Shown: positions 34,901-45,327 of the stretch, piece after piece
How the letters are laid out: each line of letters starts with the position of its first letter
Position numbering within the stretch: position 1 is the stretch's first letter
Assembly (NCBI RefSeq): GCF_932276165.1
Contig: NC_064009.1
Span: 3,286,001-3,350,000, forward strand
Length of the DNA stretch: 64,000 nucleotides
From: Plutella xylostella
Lineage: Eukaryota; Arthropoda; Insecta; Lepidoptera; Plutellidae
Direction: 5' to 3'
Position numbers and translations under genes: made by a program
The notes under the pieces: generated by a model
What the model was told of the DNA's origin: nothing
What the model saw: the letters and a program-made list of their open reading frames with translations, nothing else
The model's database searches: none

Positions 34901-37900
34901 AGGAAACGGAAGGTTAGTAAAATTACAAAACAAAATTTAAATAGAAGCAAGGGTAAAATGTACCTACCTTATTCCTTTGGACGTAGTTTAAATATTAATT
35001 TTAACAAACATGTAAAGCCGTACAATATGGTTAATGGTCTAAAAAGCCTGAAAATATTACTGAAAAAAAAGGTTAATAAAAGAATTACCACACATAAACA
35101 ATACAATTTAGTAAAACTGCAAATAAAAGTATAAAGAGTAACTGCTCTATTTATTTAGAGTACTCATTTTATTATTAGTAAGTAAGTGAGATGTGTGTGC
35201 ATCCATTACATGATTTTCCCAATAAGCAGTTACTCTTATTATTCATAAACGATCGATTGCGTTGCTTCGAGATTGCTTCATTGAAAGTTCATATTTTCGT
35301 ATAATAAAAACAAACTGACATCGCTTAAATTTAAAAAGATGCAGTTTTACTTACTCTAAAATTGACGTTCGCCTCGTTTTAAATTTCGAATGCTGCCGTT
35401 TAAAATTTTACCCGGCATCGCGAATTCATTCTAAATTCAAAATTGAATCCATACATAGAGCAACGCAACCGTTCGTCCGACCAGCACATCGAGTGCATTA
35501 TGAGATGAAAGTGCATGAAGGGCCACTTACTACTTACCGCGCCCGGGCTCGCCCTCCACTGCCTCCATGGCTTGCACGGCCGTCACCACGCGCGGGATAC
35601 CTGGGGGAGATGGGTTAGTAAAATTATAATACAGTAGGTAGTTAATTTTATATTGGAAAATTCAAGTGGTTTTAAAAGAGTAAATTTTTACTTCATTAGG
35701 TAAAAAATCTCAAAGAAAAAAAATCTTTACTGAAATGGGTTGCATTGTACCAAAGCGGTATTATTCTGAGGGTCGCACGAATTAAAAACATCAAACGTCA
35801 TCACCAAGGAGGCCAAACACATAGCCTTAAAGAGTCCACCATCCAAAAAGGTCCGCGTTCTCGCAACCTCAAACCTCAGAACAAGCACTCACGTATGCAG
35901 GGCGCGATGTGGCTGCGCGACTGCTGGTAGCCCTTGGCGCAGCGGTTGCAGGTGGTGCCCGTGACGCCGTCCTTGCAGGGGCACTGGCCGCTGGTCTGGT
36001 TGCAGGTCTTGCCGCTCGCGCCGACGGGGTGGCAGTCGCAGGCTGCGGACAGATGAGGGGTTAAGGATGTTGATGTAGGGGGTTGTGTTGGTGCAATAAA
36101 ACAGTAAAATTAGAACGTAGACTTTGTCTATGTAGTTTAAGGTTGGTTTCTGCAAGCTCCATGTTTTCATGTTCTAGAAATCTGTTAAACTACAAATATA
36201 AAAACTTTCTTTCCATAAGTCCTATTAACAGGTTTAACGAGCCGAATCGATACTTTTCTTTCCTTACTTTCGTAATAAAACCGCAGGTTTTCTGTAAGAA
36301 CCTTTCAACGATAAGGCCTTATTATTGGTCCTCGTCTTTAAGTTATTAAAGGCATATTCTATTCGTGAAAAGCTGACTATCATGTGCTTAAAAATAAGCA
36401 CATGTATATGTCGCAGGCAACTGGTTTAATCTCCTGTTTGATTGAACCACTAGCCCGTTCATTGGATGGCGCTATTCAGTTGTATGACTAAAGGACAACT
36501 CGTCAAGTCGTTGATTGTAACGTTCGACGTCTTGACTGAACGTCATTCAGCGAAGTCGTTGAATGGGATATAGTATAGCAACTTTGTAATGTCTGGTTAG
36601 GGTGAACATCACCAGACAAGAGTCAACAAAAAGACTATGTTACAAAGCTCTTATCTCACAAATTAACTAAACAATAACAATAAACGTACCTTCATTTTGT
36701 TGTTCATAATTATCCAGTTTCGCCACTTTTTTTCTTTGAAACTATCCGCCCGCGGCGTAATAATAGGTAAGTCCATGTTGTCACACTATTTTAACACAAA
36801 TAACGCACTTTAAAGCTAATTTATTTGCAAAAAACTAATAATGTAGGTTCTTTTTGTGTCAGCTGTTAGCTGTTAGACGCCATATTTGTTTTATTCACCA
36901 CCTGACTGATTTTAAGTCAGCTAACTAGTTGGACGTTTTGTGACGCTTGTACAATCAACGTTCGGCCTAGTCATACAACTGAACAGCGCCATCCAATGAA
37001 CGGGCTAGTGGTTCAATCAAACAGGAGATTAAACCAGTTGCCTGCGACATATATACCTTGTAGCACGTAGCTACTCAATAATCTACTTATTATTGAATTC
37101 CAGACGCCATTTTGGCGTTCATTCTTAAAAAGGATTCTTTTAATAGTCTGAAAGCCATGTTTTACGTCTACTACGGAATCATAATCCATAACTAGATTGT
37201 CGTGATCCTCACAGACACGACTCTGGGTCCAATTTCCATCTTTAACAGTGTTACTGTCCAAACTCCAAACGGGTAAATTGAGACAATCTGATTTTTACGA
37301 CGGTCTCCTTTCTACCAAGAGGTAGAAAGTGCAAATGGCTTTTATTGAATCTGTAATCTTCGTTACGGTTATAGAGTTTTAAATAAAGTTCTTTCATGGA
37401 AATGTTTTATAGGGTTTCATGTCTAAAGCTTTTTCAAATGACAATGATTTCAGTGTCAATCAGTATCAAATGTAAAATAAGTACATAGGTTCCTGTTGTT
37501 AAACGGAGTTGCTTAACATACCAGGTTCAGATATTAAAATATATAAGTAGGTAGTTTAAATATTTATTTTACATAATACGTACGCTAGAAGAAATTTTGA
37601 AGAGTATGCCTGAACTAAATCCCGTAGGTACCTACTTATTATTTTATAAATTAATTTAGTATTAAATTACTTGACCTTAAGTCAGCAAAGTACACAAATA
37701 TATCTGTCATAACTACATGAATAAAATGAATTATTCCTCCTGCCGACTTGCATATAACCTTAACAAGTAAAGCATAAGTATACTCGCATCATTTGCATAC
37801 CATAACACCCTGCTAACGAGCCATACACCCAAACGACTGGAACTGGGAAGGGATTTCGCAAATAAAAATTGATAACCTTTCGGTCGGAGATCGTTCCAAG

Positions 37901-38998
37901 GAGTTTCTTTTTACGACTTTTTCTCGATCGTAAAATCGTCGAGGGACGTGAAATTGACCACTCGATTCTGAGGGTCTCGAGTCAATTATTCGAATGTGTC
38001 GGGACGGTCCTAAAAATCGGTTGAATCGATTCGATTATTGTCTTCAGCTATTACAACCAACCCGTGACCTCTTTTTGGTTGGGGTGTTTTTGTTTCCTAC
38101 AGTATTGTTGCCTAAATTATATTTAGGTACTACCATTGTTTTGCTTAGCATTAAATAACATCAATGTACAATGTGAATACATACGAATCGATAATTCTGT
38201 ATAACGCATATTGCATCGTCTAGTGTCTAATTAACAAACTACTGCAAAAAACCTAAAGGAAAGAACTTGAACATTTCTAAATTTGAATTTTAAACGAGCG
38301 CTGAAGCGCTTTCTTGGCACATTGAAGCGATTACCATACTGCATCCTCAGCTACTAACCGTTCAGGTCATGTTCAGCGCTATAATGCTGTAAGCGCCCCG
38401 GGGAGCCGCGTCACGTTGATACAGCAAATAGGTTTTATTGCTAAACCGAATGGACCGAGGACCTTTGCGTTCCACTCGATTTCCGATTTGTTTTTTTTTT
38501 GCAGCTTCCGTGTAGGAAATGAGGTGGGGACACTCCAATGCTCCAGTATGCTTGCTTTTTTATCTAAGTATATCCTTTCTGATACATACTTATAAGAGGC
38601 TATATGTCTACATACAATTTAATCGTTTTTTTTTGTAGGAAAGTAGGTATCTCTAAAACGGATGAACTGATTTTAAGGAATCTTTTTTTTTTAGAAGTGT
38701 ACTTATTGCAAGTATTTCGATCTATGTTTCATTCAAATCGCTTAACCCGTTCTGAAGCTACACCCTCATTTGATTCATCATCAGATTTTCTCTGCGGTAA
38801 GGAACTTACGTTTGCAGGCCTTCTTGTGCGTGATAGGCTTGGTGGGGTCCCTGTAGTAGCCCTCCCGGCAGTAGTGACAATGCCTGCCGGCGGTGTAGTG
38901 CCGGCACTTGAGACACACGCCCCCGCTGGCGCGACCAGACAGCTTGTACAGCTCCATGTTGAACCGGCAGCGCCGCGCGTGCCCGTTGCAGTTGCATT
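31947..38998 (-). CDS. Net: Netrin, C-terminal six exons (EGF-2 to C345C/NTR domain)
   Basis: Netrins are secreted laminin-related axon-guidance cues that bind DCC/Frazzled and UNC-5 receptors. Six minus-strand exons with AG/GT borders and consistent phases: 38998-38810, 36042-35893, 35600-35538, 33680-33609, 32774-32588 and 32106-31947. They encode 273 residues and a TAG stop. The first exon is the laminin-type EGF-2 repeat (CNCNGHARRCRFNMELYKLS, GRHCHYCREGYYRDPTKPIT). The second is EGF-3 (CDCHPVGASGKTCNQTSGQC, NRCAKGYQQSRSHIAPC). Next come a variable linker and the basic C345C/netrin module (LNLNKFCSRDY, VYKRGPRSRLRR, DLACKCPK) ending LEWRDDWHRRIRRLQRRA. The laminin N-terminal and EGF-1 exons are not visible between 39000 and 64000 and should lie further right. 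A partial tandem duplicate of an exon edge lies at 32491-32545. Confidence 0.96.
32491..32640 (-). repeat. 93-bp-offset duplication of a netrin exon edge
   Basis: The last ~50 bp of the exon 32774-32588 with its GTGAGT donor recur at about 32491-32545. The extra copy keeps KDLA and KCPK but changes Cys to Ser, and its last codon before the donor is TAG. Read-through of the true donor meets TGA at once. The extra copy is therefore not expected to be used. Flanking intron words such as ACCAGAAG are repeated too. Confidence 0.85.
33450..33572 (+). mobile_element. Poly(A)-tailed retroposon end (tentative)
   Basis: Intronic plus-strand sequence ends with a TTGTAAATAAATGTG word and a run of A at 33563-33572. 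It looks like the 3' end of a retroposed element; the family is not identified. Confidence 0.35.
34652..34759 (+). mobile_element. Short RTE-type LINE tail with 13-bp target duplication
   Basis: The insert reads CCAGCGTGGTGGACTAGGCC then CCCCAGCAGTGGGGACGTAA and ends with TGATGATG. AATCAAACCACAT flanks it exactly on both sides (34639-34651 and 34760-34772), proving target-primed insertion of a 5'-truncated copy in a netrin intron. Confidence 0.9.
36409..37049. mobile_element. 641-bp MITE with TGTCGCAG ends (copy 1)
   Basis: Inverted repeats of at least 80 bp start TGTCGCAGGCAACTGGTTTA. TATA flanks both ends (36405-36408 and 37050-37053), a 4-bp target duplication. It sits in the netrin intron between the EGF-2 and EGF-3 exons. 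Copies 2 and 3 are inside acetyltransferase introns at 43473 and 45775. No transposase; the ends and duplication length are compatible with Ginger-like elements, but this is unproven. Confidence 0.9.
37054..38809 (-). other. Netrin intron sequence
   Basis: AT-rich intron between the TGTCGCAG MITE and the EGF-2 exon. I see no nested gene or clear repeat. Confidence 0.5.
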
Positions 38999-39029
38999 CT
39001 GGAAGAGAGGGGGACATTGTAGACTTTTT

Positions 39030-39245
39030 ATCTTCTTGCTAGCTTCTTGCGAAAGAGATGCGGGTTCGAATGCCAGCGCTGAAGTACCTACAAGTCACCA
39101 ATGAGTTCTTTAGAATTTAATTAGTAGGTATACCCTCGCTTTTACGGTGAAGGAAAACATCGTGAGGAAACCTGCATAGGTAGTTTAGTACAAAGGTTCC
39201 ATTCGAAAGAGCCAGGCACAGGTACCTACACCCCCACAGAGAATA
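39030..39245 (+). mobile_element. tRNA-derived SINE
   Basis: The head has the B box GCGGGTTCGAATGCCAGCGC. The body has GGTGAAGGAAAACATCGTGA and CATTCGAAAGAGCCAGGCAC. It starts just upstream of the netrin EGF-2 exon and lies inside the segment later duplicated with the acetyltransferase gene. Confidence 0.7.
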
Positions 39246-39940
39246 GAATAGTATATCACAGATACTGCTTAGATATAAAACTGAATATTTCGGACTATTC
39301 AGGTTGTGTTAGTTACGGCATCACCGCAGCCGCTTTTCACACTGAACATAATGTTTTTTTTTTTTATATAGCGTGAAGGTTAGGTATTGCAGGTCACCTT
39401 GAAATGAAAAGAATTAAATAACTAACTTTTGACCAACTTGTGGATTGAGTCCTTCTGCTGCGTCAAATCATAATCTGAATGATAAGGTGGTAGGTATAGA
39501 CGGTGGTGGTTCGGTACACGGGTAGATCATGGAAAGAAAAACTAAGCCTCCGGACCGGAAACATAATCCTTAGAAAGATTTGATGATGATTGGCAGTTTG
39601 AGAATGGCCGTAAAAAATGCAGTAGACGATTATTTAATAAATTAACAAATGGAAATAAGTACCTACGCAATAAAAAAAAACTCTTGATAATGACTGCATT
39701 ATTGTTATCTATTTGTTGAACTTTGACGTCTACTGACTGAATGCTATTATAGTCCTTCTTATATCACCGATAGCATGTCAGCTGTGCAAGTATTATAGCA
39801 GCTGTATTAAGTATGACAAGGTTCCACTCTGAGGTTTGTTTGTGAAACAAGTTTGAAACCGGATTCTGCATTGATGCATTTAGTATCGCAAAGTAGAGCC
39901 AAAAAGTGCACGCATTTCGCGACAAAATTCGAGATTAAAA

Positions 39941-41328
39941 ATGAGTTCTAAATACAGTGAAGAAGAAGTGAAAATTAGACCGGCAAAAAAGGAAGATATT
40001 AGGATCGTTTATCAAATGATTAAAGTAAGGAACAGTTCAGTGTTCAGTGCGTTTTATAGTAAATTCAAGGCAAATTAATAAAATATACAAATACTCATTT
40101 GTAACTTAGAGAAGAAAAGACAAAGATTGGTGATTAATTTTACTTATATTTTTAACACATTTTGTGCCTGTGTAAGAATTATAATAATAATGATAATAGG
40201 TTGTTCGATTATTCCCAGGACCTGGCGATTTTTCACGATATGGCCCACAAAGTAAGGATGACTTGTGAAGGTATGTACACTGAAATTCTAATACTATTTA
40301 TCTGTCTGCAGTTGGTCGATCTTATCGATACAAAATATATTAATGTCACCCGTTAAGGATCTTAAAATTAAAATGCTTGCGCTGGGGTTATAACTACATA
40401 TCTCTTTTGCTGACTGTGCAATGAAAATATCCAGTGACAATAGCACGAAATTACTCCTACACGGAAAATACTAGCTAAGCATTTTGATCAAATTCTAAAT
40501 TAAATGTGTAAAAAAACTTGTGGAACTTTTTCATTGCTCGTGACTCTCGTGAGTGTAAACTTTAATGAGATACAAATAAAACGCACGCAGTCGAAAAAAC
40601 TCCTAACCCAAAAATTAAAAACCCAATTTCAAATTTGGAACCAGAGCTGGAGAGCGACGGCTTCGACTGCCAGCCACCACTGTTCCATTGCCTGGTGGCC
40701 GAGCGGCAGACGGCGGGAAGGCCTCTGATTGGCCACGCGGTCTACGTGCCGTTCTACTCGGCTTGGCAGGGGCGGACTCTGATGATGGATGAGCTGTATG
40801 TGAAGCCGGAGGAGAGGGGGCGCGGGGTCGGGGAGCGGCTGTTTAGGGCTGTTGTTCAGGTATGGTTTTTATTGATATTGAGTAAAAACAATATAACTAT
40901 GTTAATATTAATAGGTCCACCATGGTCACTATGTCATAGTATGTAGTTCTTATGTCCATAAGCTGGAGTTAGCCCCACAAAATGTTAGAGAAGTATTATG
41001 TTCCTTGCACAAATCGCATACTCATATTCAATCATAGCCTCAGAACGTTAACTAACTAAAAACAACCAAGAATAATGTGACCGCGATATACGCAAAGGAC
41101 GAGGGAACGCAGCCTTGCGGACTCCCTATTCTAAGGATCCTGTTGTTTCTTTTTTTTCAGGAAGTAGAGAGGTTAAACTGTCACCGCATGACCTTTTTGG
41201 TGGAAAAAGACAACTCGGCGAGGTCATTCTACCAGAGGCACGGCGCCGAAGATCTATCCGACATCGAAGGGTGGCACTATTTCGTTATAAAAAACGAATA
41301 TATTAGAAAAATCAATGGTGATCAATAA
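39941..41328 (+). CDS. GNAT acetyltransferase, SSAT/thialysine type, copy A
   Basis: The family transfers acetyl groups from acetyl-CoA to small amines such as spermidine or thialysine in the cytosol. Four exons, 39941-40024, 40219-40270, 40645-40859 and 41161-41328, join in phase to 172 residues, the usual SSAT length. Exon 1 begins MSSKYSEEEVKIRPAKKEDI. Exon 3 holds DGFDCQPPLFHCLVAE and the acetyl-CoA pyrophosphate loop RGRGVG (R-x-x-G-x-G). Exon 4 holds NSARSFYQRHGAEDLS and EGWHYF, typical of the SSAT C-terminus. The exon 3 acceptor was chosen at 40643-40644 because it restores EELESDGF and keeps frame in all three copies; one at 40589-40590 is also in frame here but not in copy C. The stop codon lies inside AATAAA. 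The substrate cannot be told from sequence. Confidence 0.88.
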
Positions 41329-42124
41329 AATTAGTTATTTTATGGATGAGACACAAATGTCTACATGTGGCCATATTCTGTTATGAAATGAAAGTATATA
41401 ATTGAGTTCAATTTTAATAAATATTATTTAGAAATAACGTAAGTAGGTACTAAGTAAATTAATCAGGTAAGTTAATTAAAATATGCGTACATTAATACAA
41501 AAAAGAACTTAAATTAAGAAGCATGTAATCTACATTCTTACATAAATTAATATTAAACTTTTCTTTATCGGGTCCTCTATTGATAGAGGAGCAAAATATT
41601 GTTTCGTATTACCTATAAAAAAAAATAACATTTACTTCCGCAAAATAATTATTAAAATAATTATTAAATATTAAATTGTTTGGAAAAGAAATAAGCTCAA
41701 CTTCACGTTATATAGCCGGAAGTTGAGCTTTGTTATGTTAGGTAAAAAAATGTGTATAGTAATAATATATTGGCCCGAGAGTTTTTCTTTTATATAATAT
41801 GGAAATGGTATTAAAACAATACAGAGAGACAATTAATTTATTCTCACATCAATTATATAGTAAATAAAATAAATAATTAAGGCTTAATCAGTGAACTGTT
41901 AGATAATATAATATGAGTTAACTACATTATTATTCTTTTAGCAAAATAAATCTAATGTATAATAAGCATTTAATTGGGACTTTCATTTATGTTATTTATT
42001 TAAGGTTCTACTTCTTGTGAAATATTGTCACATGGCAGCTGTAATTACCAACAACGAGTGGTTATTAAATGTAGATATCTATTACATAACTGGTAAGTTT
42101 TAAAACTACCTAGTTGGTTCACCC
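41329..42124. repeat. 3' flank of copy A, repeated after copy C
   Basis: From about 41650 the sequence matches 47640-48330 for several hundred bases, including AAATAAGCTCAACTTCACG and TATATTGGCCCGA. The copy after C is interrupted by a Lep1 Helitron at 47985. Both matches run out at TAGTTGGTTCACC, marking the end of the duplication unit. There is no gene here. Confidence 0.75.
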
Positions 42125-42198
42125 GACTGTTGCAGTTGCATTCTGAAAGAGAGGGGAACATTGTAGACTTTTATAGTAAGTAAACTAAGTATACACAA
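42125..42198 (+). repeat. Duplicated netrin exon/intron edge
   Basis: TTGCAGTTGCATTCTGAAAG and GAACATTGTAGACTTTT repeat 38986-39026, which spans the first bases of the netrin EGF-2 exon and its acceptor. It marks the left end of the segment that was copied with acetyltransferase copy B. Confidence 0.82.
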
Positions 42199-42277
42199 AT
42201 GAGCTATGGTAGCGGTAGCTTCTTACGACAGAGATGCGGGTTCGAATACCAGCGCTGACATGTAACAATGAGTTCTT
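42199..42277 (+). mobile_element. SINE head, interrupted by a MITE
   Basis: It matches the SINE head at 39030 (GAGATGCGGGTTCGAATACC) and was co-duplicated with it. A GC-rich MITE then interrupts it at 42278. Confidence 0.65.
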
Positions 42278-42645
42278 AAAGGCCCCCATTCACGGGCGCG
42301 CCACGGCCGCGCGGACAAATCAGCGTGTGAATGGGTAGTGCGTGCGGCTCGCAGCTTCAAGTTCACAATCGACTGGACTGCAACTCGGGGCTCGTGTAGT
42401 GTGTGGGCGGTGACGGATTTGTCCACGGAATGGTACTGCTCAGGGCTCGGCTCGCGTTGCTTTGTGAGTGTCCAGTCGATTGTGAACTTTATTGAGCCTT
42501 GCAAAAGGCACATAACGCGAGCGCCGCGCCGAGCGGCGAGCCGCACCCACCAACACATTCACACGCAGATTTGTCCGCGGACTGTCCGCAGACTTGTCGC
42601 CAGCGACAAATCCGCAAGATGGTGCGCCCGTGAATGGGAGCCTTT
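42278..42645. mobile_element. GC-rich palindromic MITE
   Basis: The ends are AAAGGCYCCCATTCACGGGC as inverted repeats. A second nested inverted pair (AAGTTCACAATCGACTGGAC) lies inside. It is much more GC-rich than its flanks. It is present only upstream of copy B, so it inserted after the duplication. Confidence 0.88.
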
Positions 42646-42951
42646 AGACTTCAAGTACAATGAACCATCACTCTTCACCCACAGAGAAAAGAATACACAG
42701 ATTCGGTATACGGTACGGTATAAAACTCAATACTTCGGACTATTCATATTAGTTATGGCAATTTGGCTCGCTAAATTTACGTGCGTAAGTATTTGCTTCA
42801 CACTGAACGTAATGTAAACTATTAGGATATAATATGACTTGAAGGTCACCTTGATACTGAAAAGATCATTTTGACCAAGTCCTTTCTGCTGCAGCTTAGT
42901 ATCGCAAAGTGGCGCCCAAAACGTATTTCGCGACACAATTTTTGATTAAAA

Positions 42952-44932
42952 ATGAGTAGGTACTAAATACAGTGACGAAGAAGTAAAAATTAGACCGGCA
43001 AGAAAGGAAGATATTAAGATCGTTTATAAAATGATTAAAGTAAGAAATAGTTTTGTTTTCATTGCAATTTATTTTAAATTCAAGAAAAAATAATAAAACA
43101 TATAAATATCAATTTGTAACTAACGCGATTAGCGGTGACAAGTCAAAGATTGGTGATTTATTTTACTAATATTTTTAACTGAAATTATAACAATATTAGT
43201 CCGTGTAATTATAATAATAATTGTTCGATTATTCCCAGGACCTGGCGATTTTTCACGATATGCCCCACGAAGTGAGGATGACTTGTGAAGGTATGTAGGT
43301 ACTTACATGAGATTCTAGTAAGTACTATTTATGTATCTGTCTGCAGTTGGTCAATCTTATCGATACAAAGTATATTAATGTCACCCGTTAAGGATTTTAA
43401 AATTAAAGTGCTTGCGCTGGGATAGGTACATAATATATCTCTTTTGCTGACTGTACCATATACCTACCTACGTGTCGCAGACACCTGGTTGAATCTATTT
43501 TGGTTGAATAACTAGCGCGTTCATTGGATGGCGTTATTCAATTGTATGACTAGGCCGAACGATGATTGTACAAGCGTCACAAAACGTCTTACTAGTTAGC
43601 GGACTTAAAATCAGTCAGGTGGTTTACTACTTAACGAAACTTACTTAATAAAACAAATATGGCGTCTAAACGCTAACAGCTGGCACAAAGTGCACCTGTA
43701 TTGTTATTTTTTTGCAAATTAATTAACTTTAACGTGCGTTAAAATAGTGTGACAACATGGATTTACCTATTATTACGCAGCCGGCGGCTAGTTACAAAGA
43801 AAAAATTGTGGCGAAACTGGATAATTATGAATAACAATATCACGTTATGTACGTTTATTTTTATTGTTTAGTTAATTTTTGAGATAAAAGCTTTGTAACA
43901 TAGTCTTTTTGTTGACTCTTGACTGGTAATGTTCACCCTAAACAGACATTACAAAGTTGCTATACTATTCCTATTCAACGACTTCGCTGAATGACGTTAA
44001 GTCAATACGTCGAACGTTACATTCAACGACTTGACGAATTGTCCTTTAGTCATACAATTAAATAGCGCCATCCAATGAACGTTCTAGTAATTCAACCAAA
44101 AAGAAAATTCAACCAAATGCCTGCGACATACGCATATCAACTTCACAACAACTATAAACTCCGTAATGAATGGAACTCACGCAGCACAGCTGAAACAAAA
44201 ATTAAAAACCCAATTTCAAATTTGGAACCAGAGCTGGAGCGCGACGGCTTCGACTGCCAACCGCCGCTGTACCATTGCCTGGTGGCCGAGCGGCAGACGG
44301 CGGGAAGGCAGCTGATTGGCCACGCGGTCTACGTGCCTTTCTACTTGGCTTCGCAGGGGCGGACTCTGCTCATGGATGAGCTGTATGTCAAGCCGGAGGA
44401 GAGGGGGCGCGGGGTCGGGGAGCGGCTGTTTAGGGCTGTTGTTAAGGTATGGTTTTTATCGATATTGAGTAAAATTATACTATATTAATGGGTGCACCAT
44501 GGTCACCAGGCCGTGTCTTTCTTATGCCCATAAGCAGGAGTTAGCCCCACAAACCTTTCTCGTTAGAGAAGTATTATGTTTCTTTCTTTCTTTCCTTGCA
44601 CAAACCGCTAACGCACAATTCAATGATAGAATCACATCCTCAGAACGTGAACTTAAAACCACCAAGAATAATAGTGATCGCGATATACCTACAACACAAA
44701 GGACGAGGGAACGAATCTCTGCGGACTCCATATTCCAAGGATTCTTTTGTTTCTTTTTTTTCAGGAAGTAGAGAGGTTGAGCTGTCACCGCATGAACTTT
44801 GTGGTGGAAAAAGACAACTCCGCGAGGTCATTCTACCAGAGGCACGGGGCTGAAGATCTATCCGACATCGAAGGGTGGCACTATTTCGTTATAAAAAACG
44901 AACATATTAGAAAAATCAATGGTTATCAATAA
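42952..44932 (+). pseudogene. GNAT acetyltransferase copy B, start region broken
   Basis: Exons 42952-43039, 43239-43290, 44232-44446 and 44765-44932 correspond to those of copies A and C, with intact borders and open frames in exons 2-4. The acetyl-CoA loop RGRGVG and the RHGAEDLS end are kept. In exon 1 the ATG at 42952 is followed by a net 4-bp insertion compared with A and C, so it runs into TAA after four codons; in the coding frame a stop sits at the old start and no upstream ATG is available. Unless another first exon exists, the copy cannot make the normal N-terminus. Intron 2 carries a TGTCGCAG MITE. Loss appears recent because the rest is well preserved. Confidence 0.8.
43473..44128. 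mobile_element. TGTCGCAG MITE (copy 2) in copy B intron 2
   Basis: 656 bp with long inverted ends and TACG on both sides (43469-43472 and 44129-44132). It is in the opposite orientation to the copies at 36409 and 45775. Confidence 0.9.
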
Positions 44933-45327
44933 AATTAGTCATTTTGTCTAAAAATTGTAAGATGCATTTATTAGCAATTAAGTACGTAATCAGGTAAATA
45001 ACCAATATGCGTATTGATGAATATTTCATAAATTCACAAATAGAAATACCTAATTAATAAAAAACTCTTGATAATGACTGCATTATTGTAAGCTATTTAT
45101 TGAACTTTGGCTTCTAGTGAATCGATGCTATTATAAACCCCTGTCCTTCTTATATCACCGATAGCATTTCAGCTGTGCAAGTATATCACTGTATTCAGTA
45201 TGAGAAGGTTCCACTCTGGGGTTTGTTTGTGAAACAAGTTTGAAACCGGATTCTGCATCGATGCACTTAGTATCGCATAGTAGCGCCAAAAAGTGCACGC
45301 ATTTAGCGACACAATTCGAGATTAAAA

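Noticed and set aside
38604..39104. 166-codon plus-strand open frame
   Set aside because: Antisense of the netrin EGF-2 exon; the other strand has the conserved cysteine pattern.
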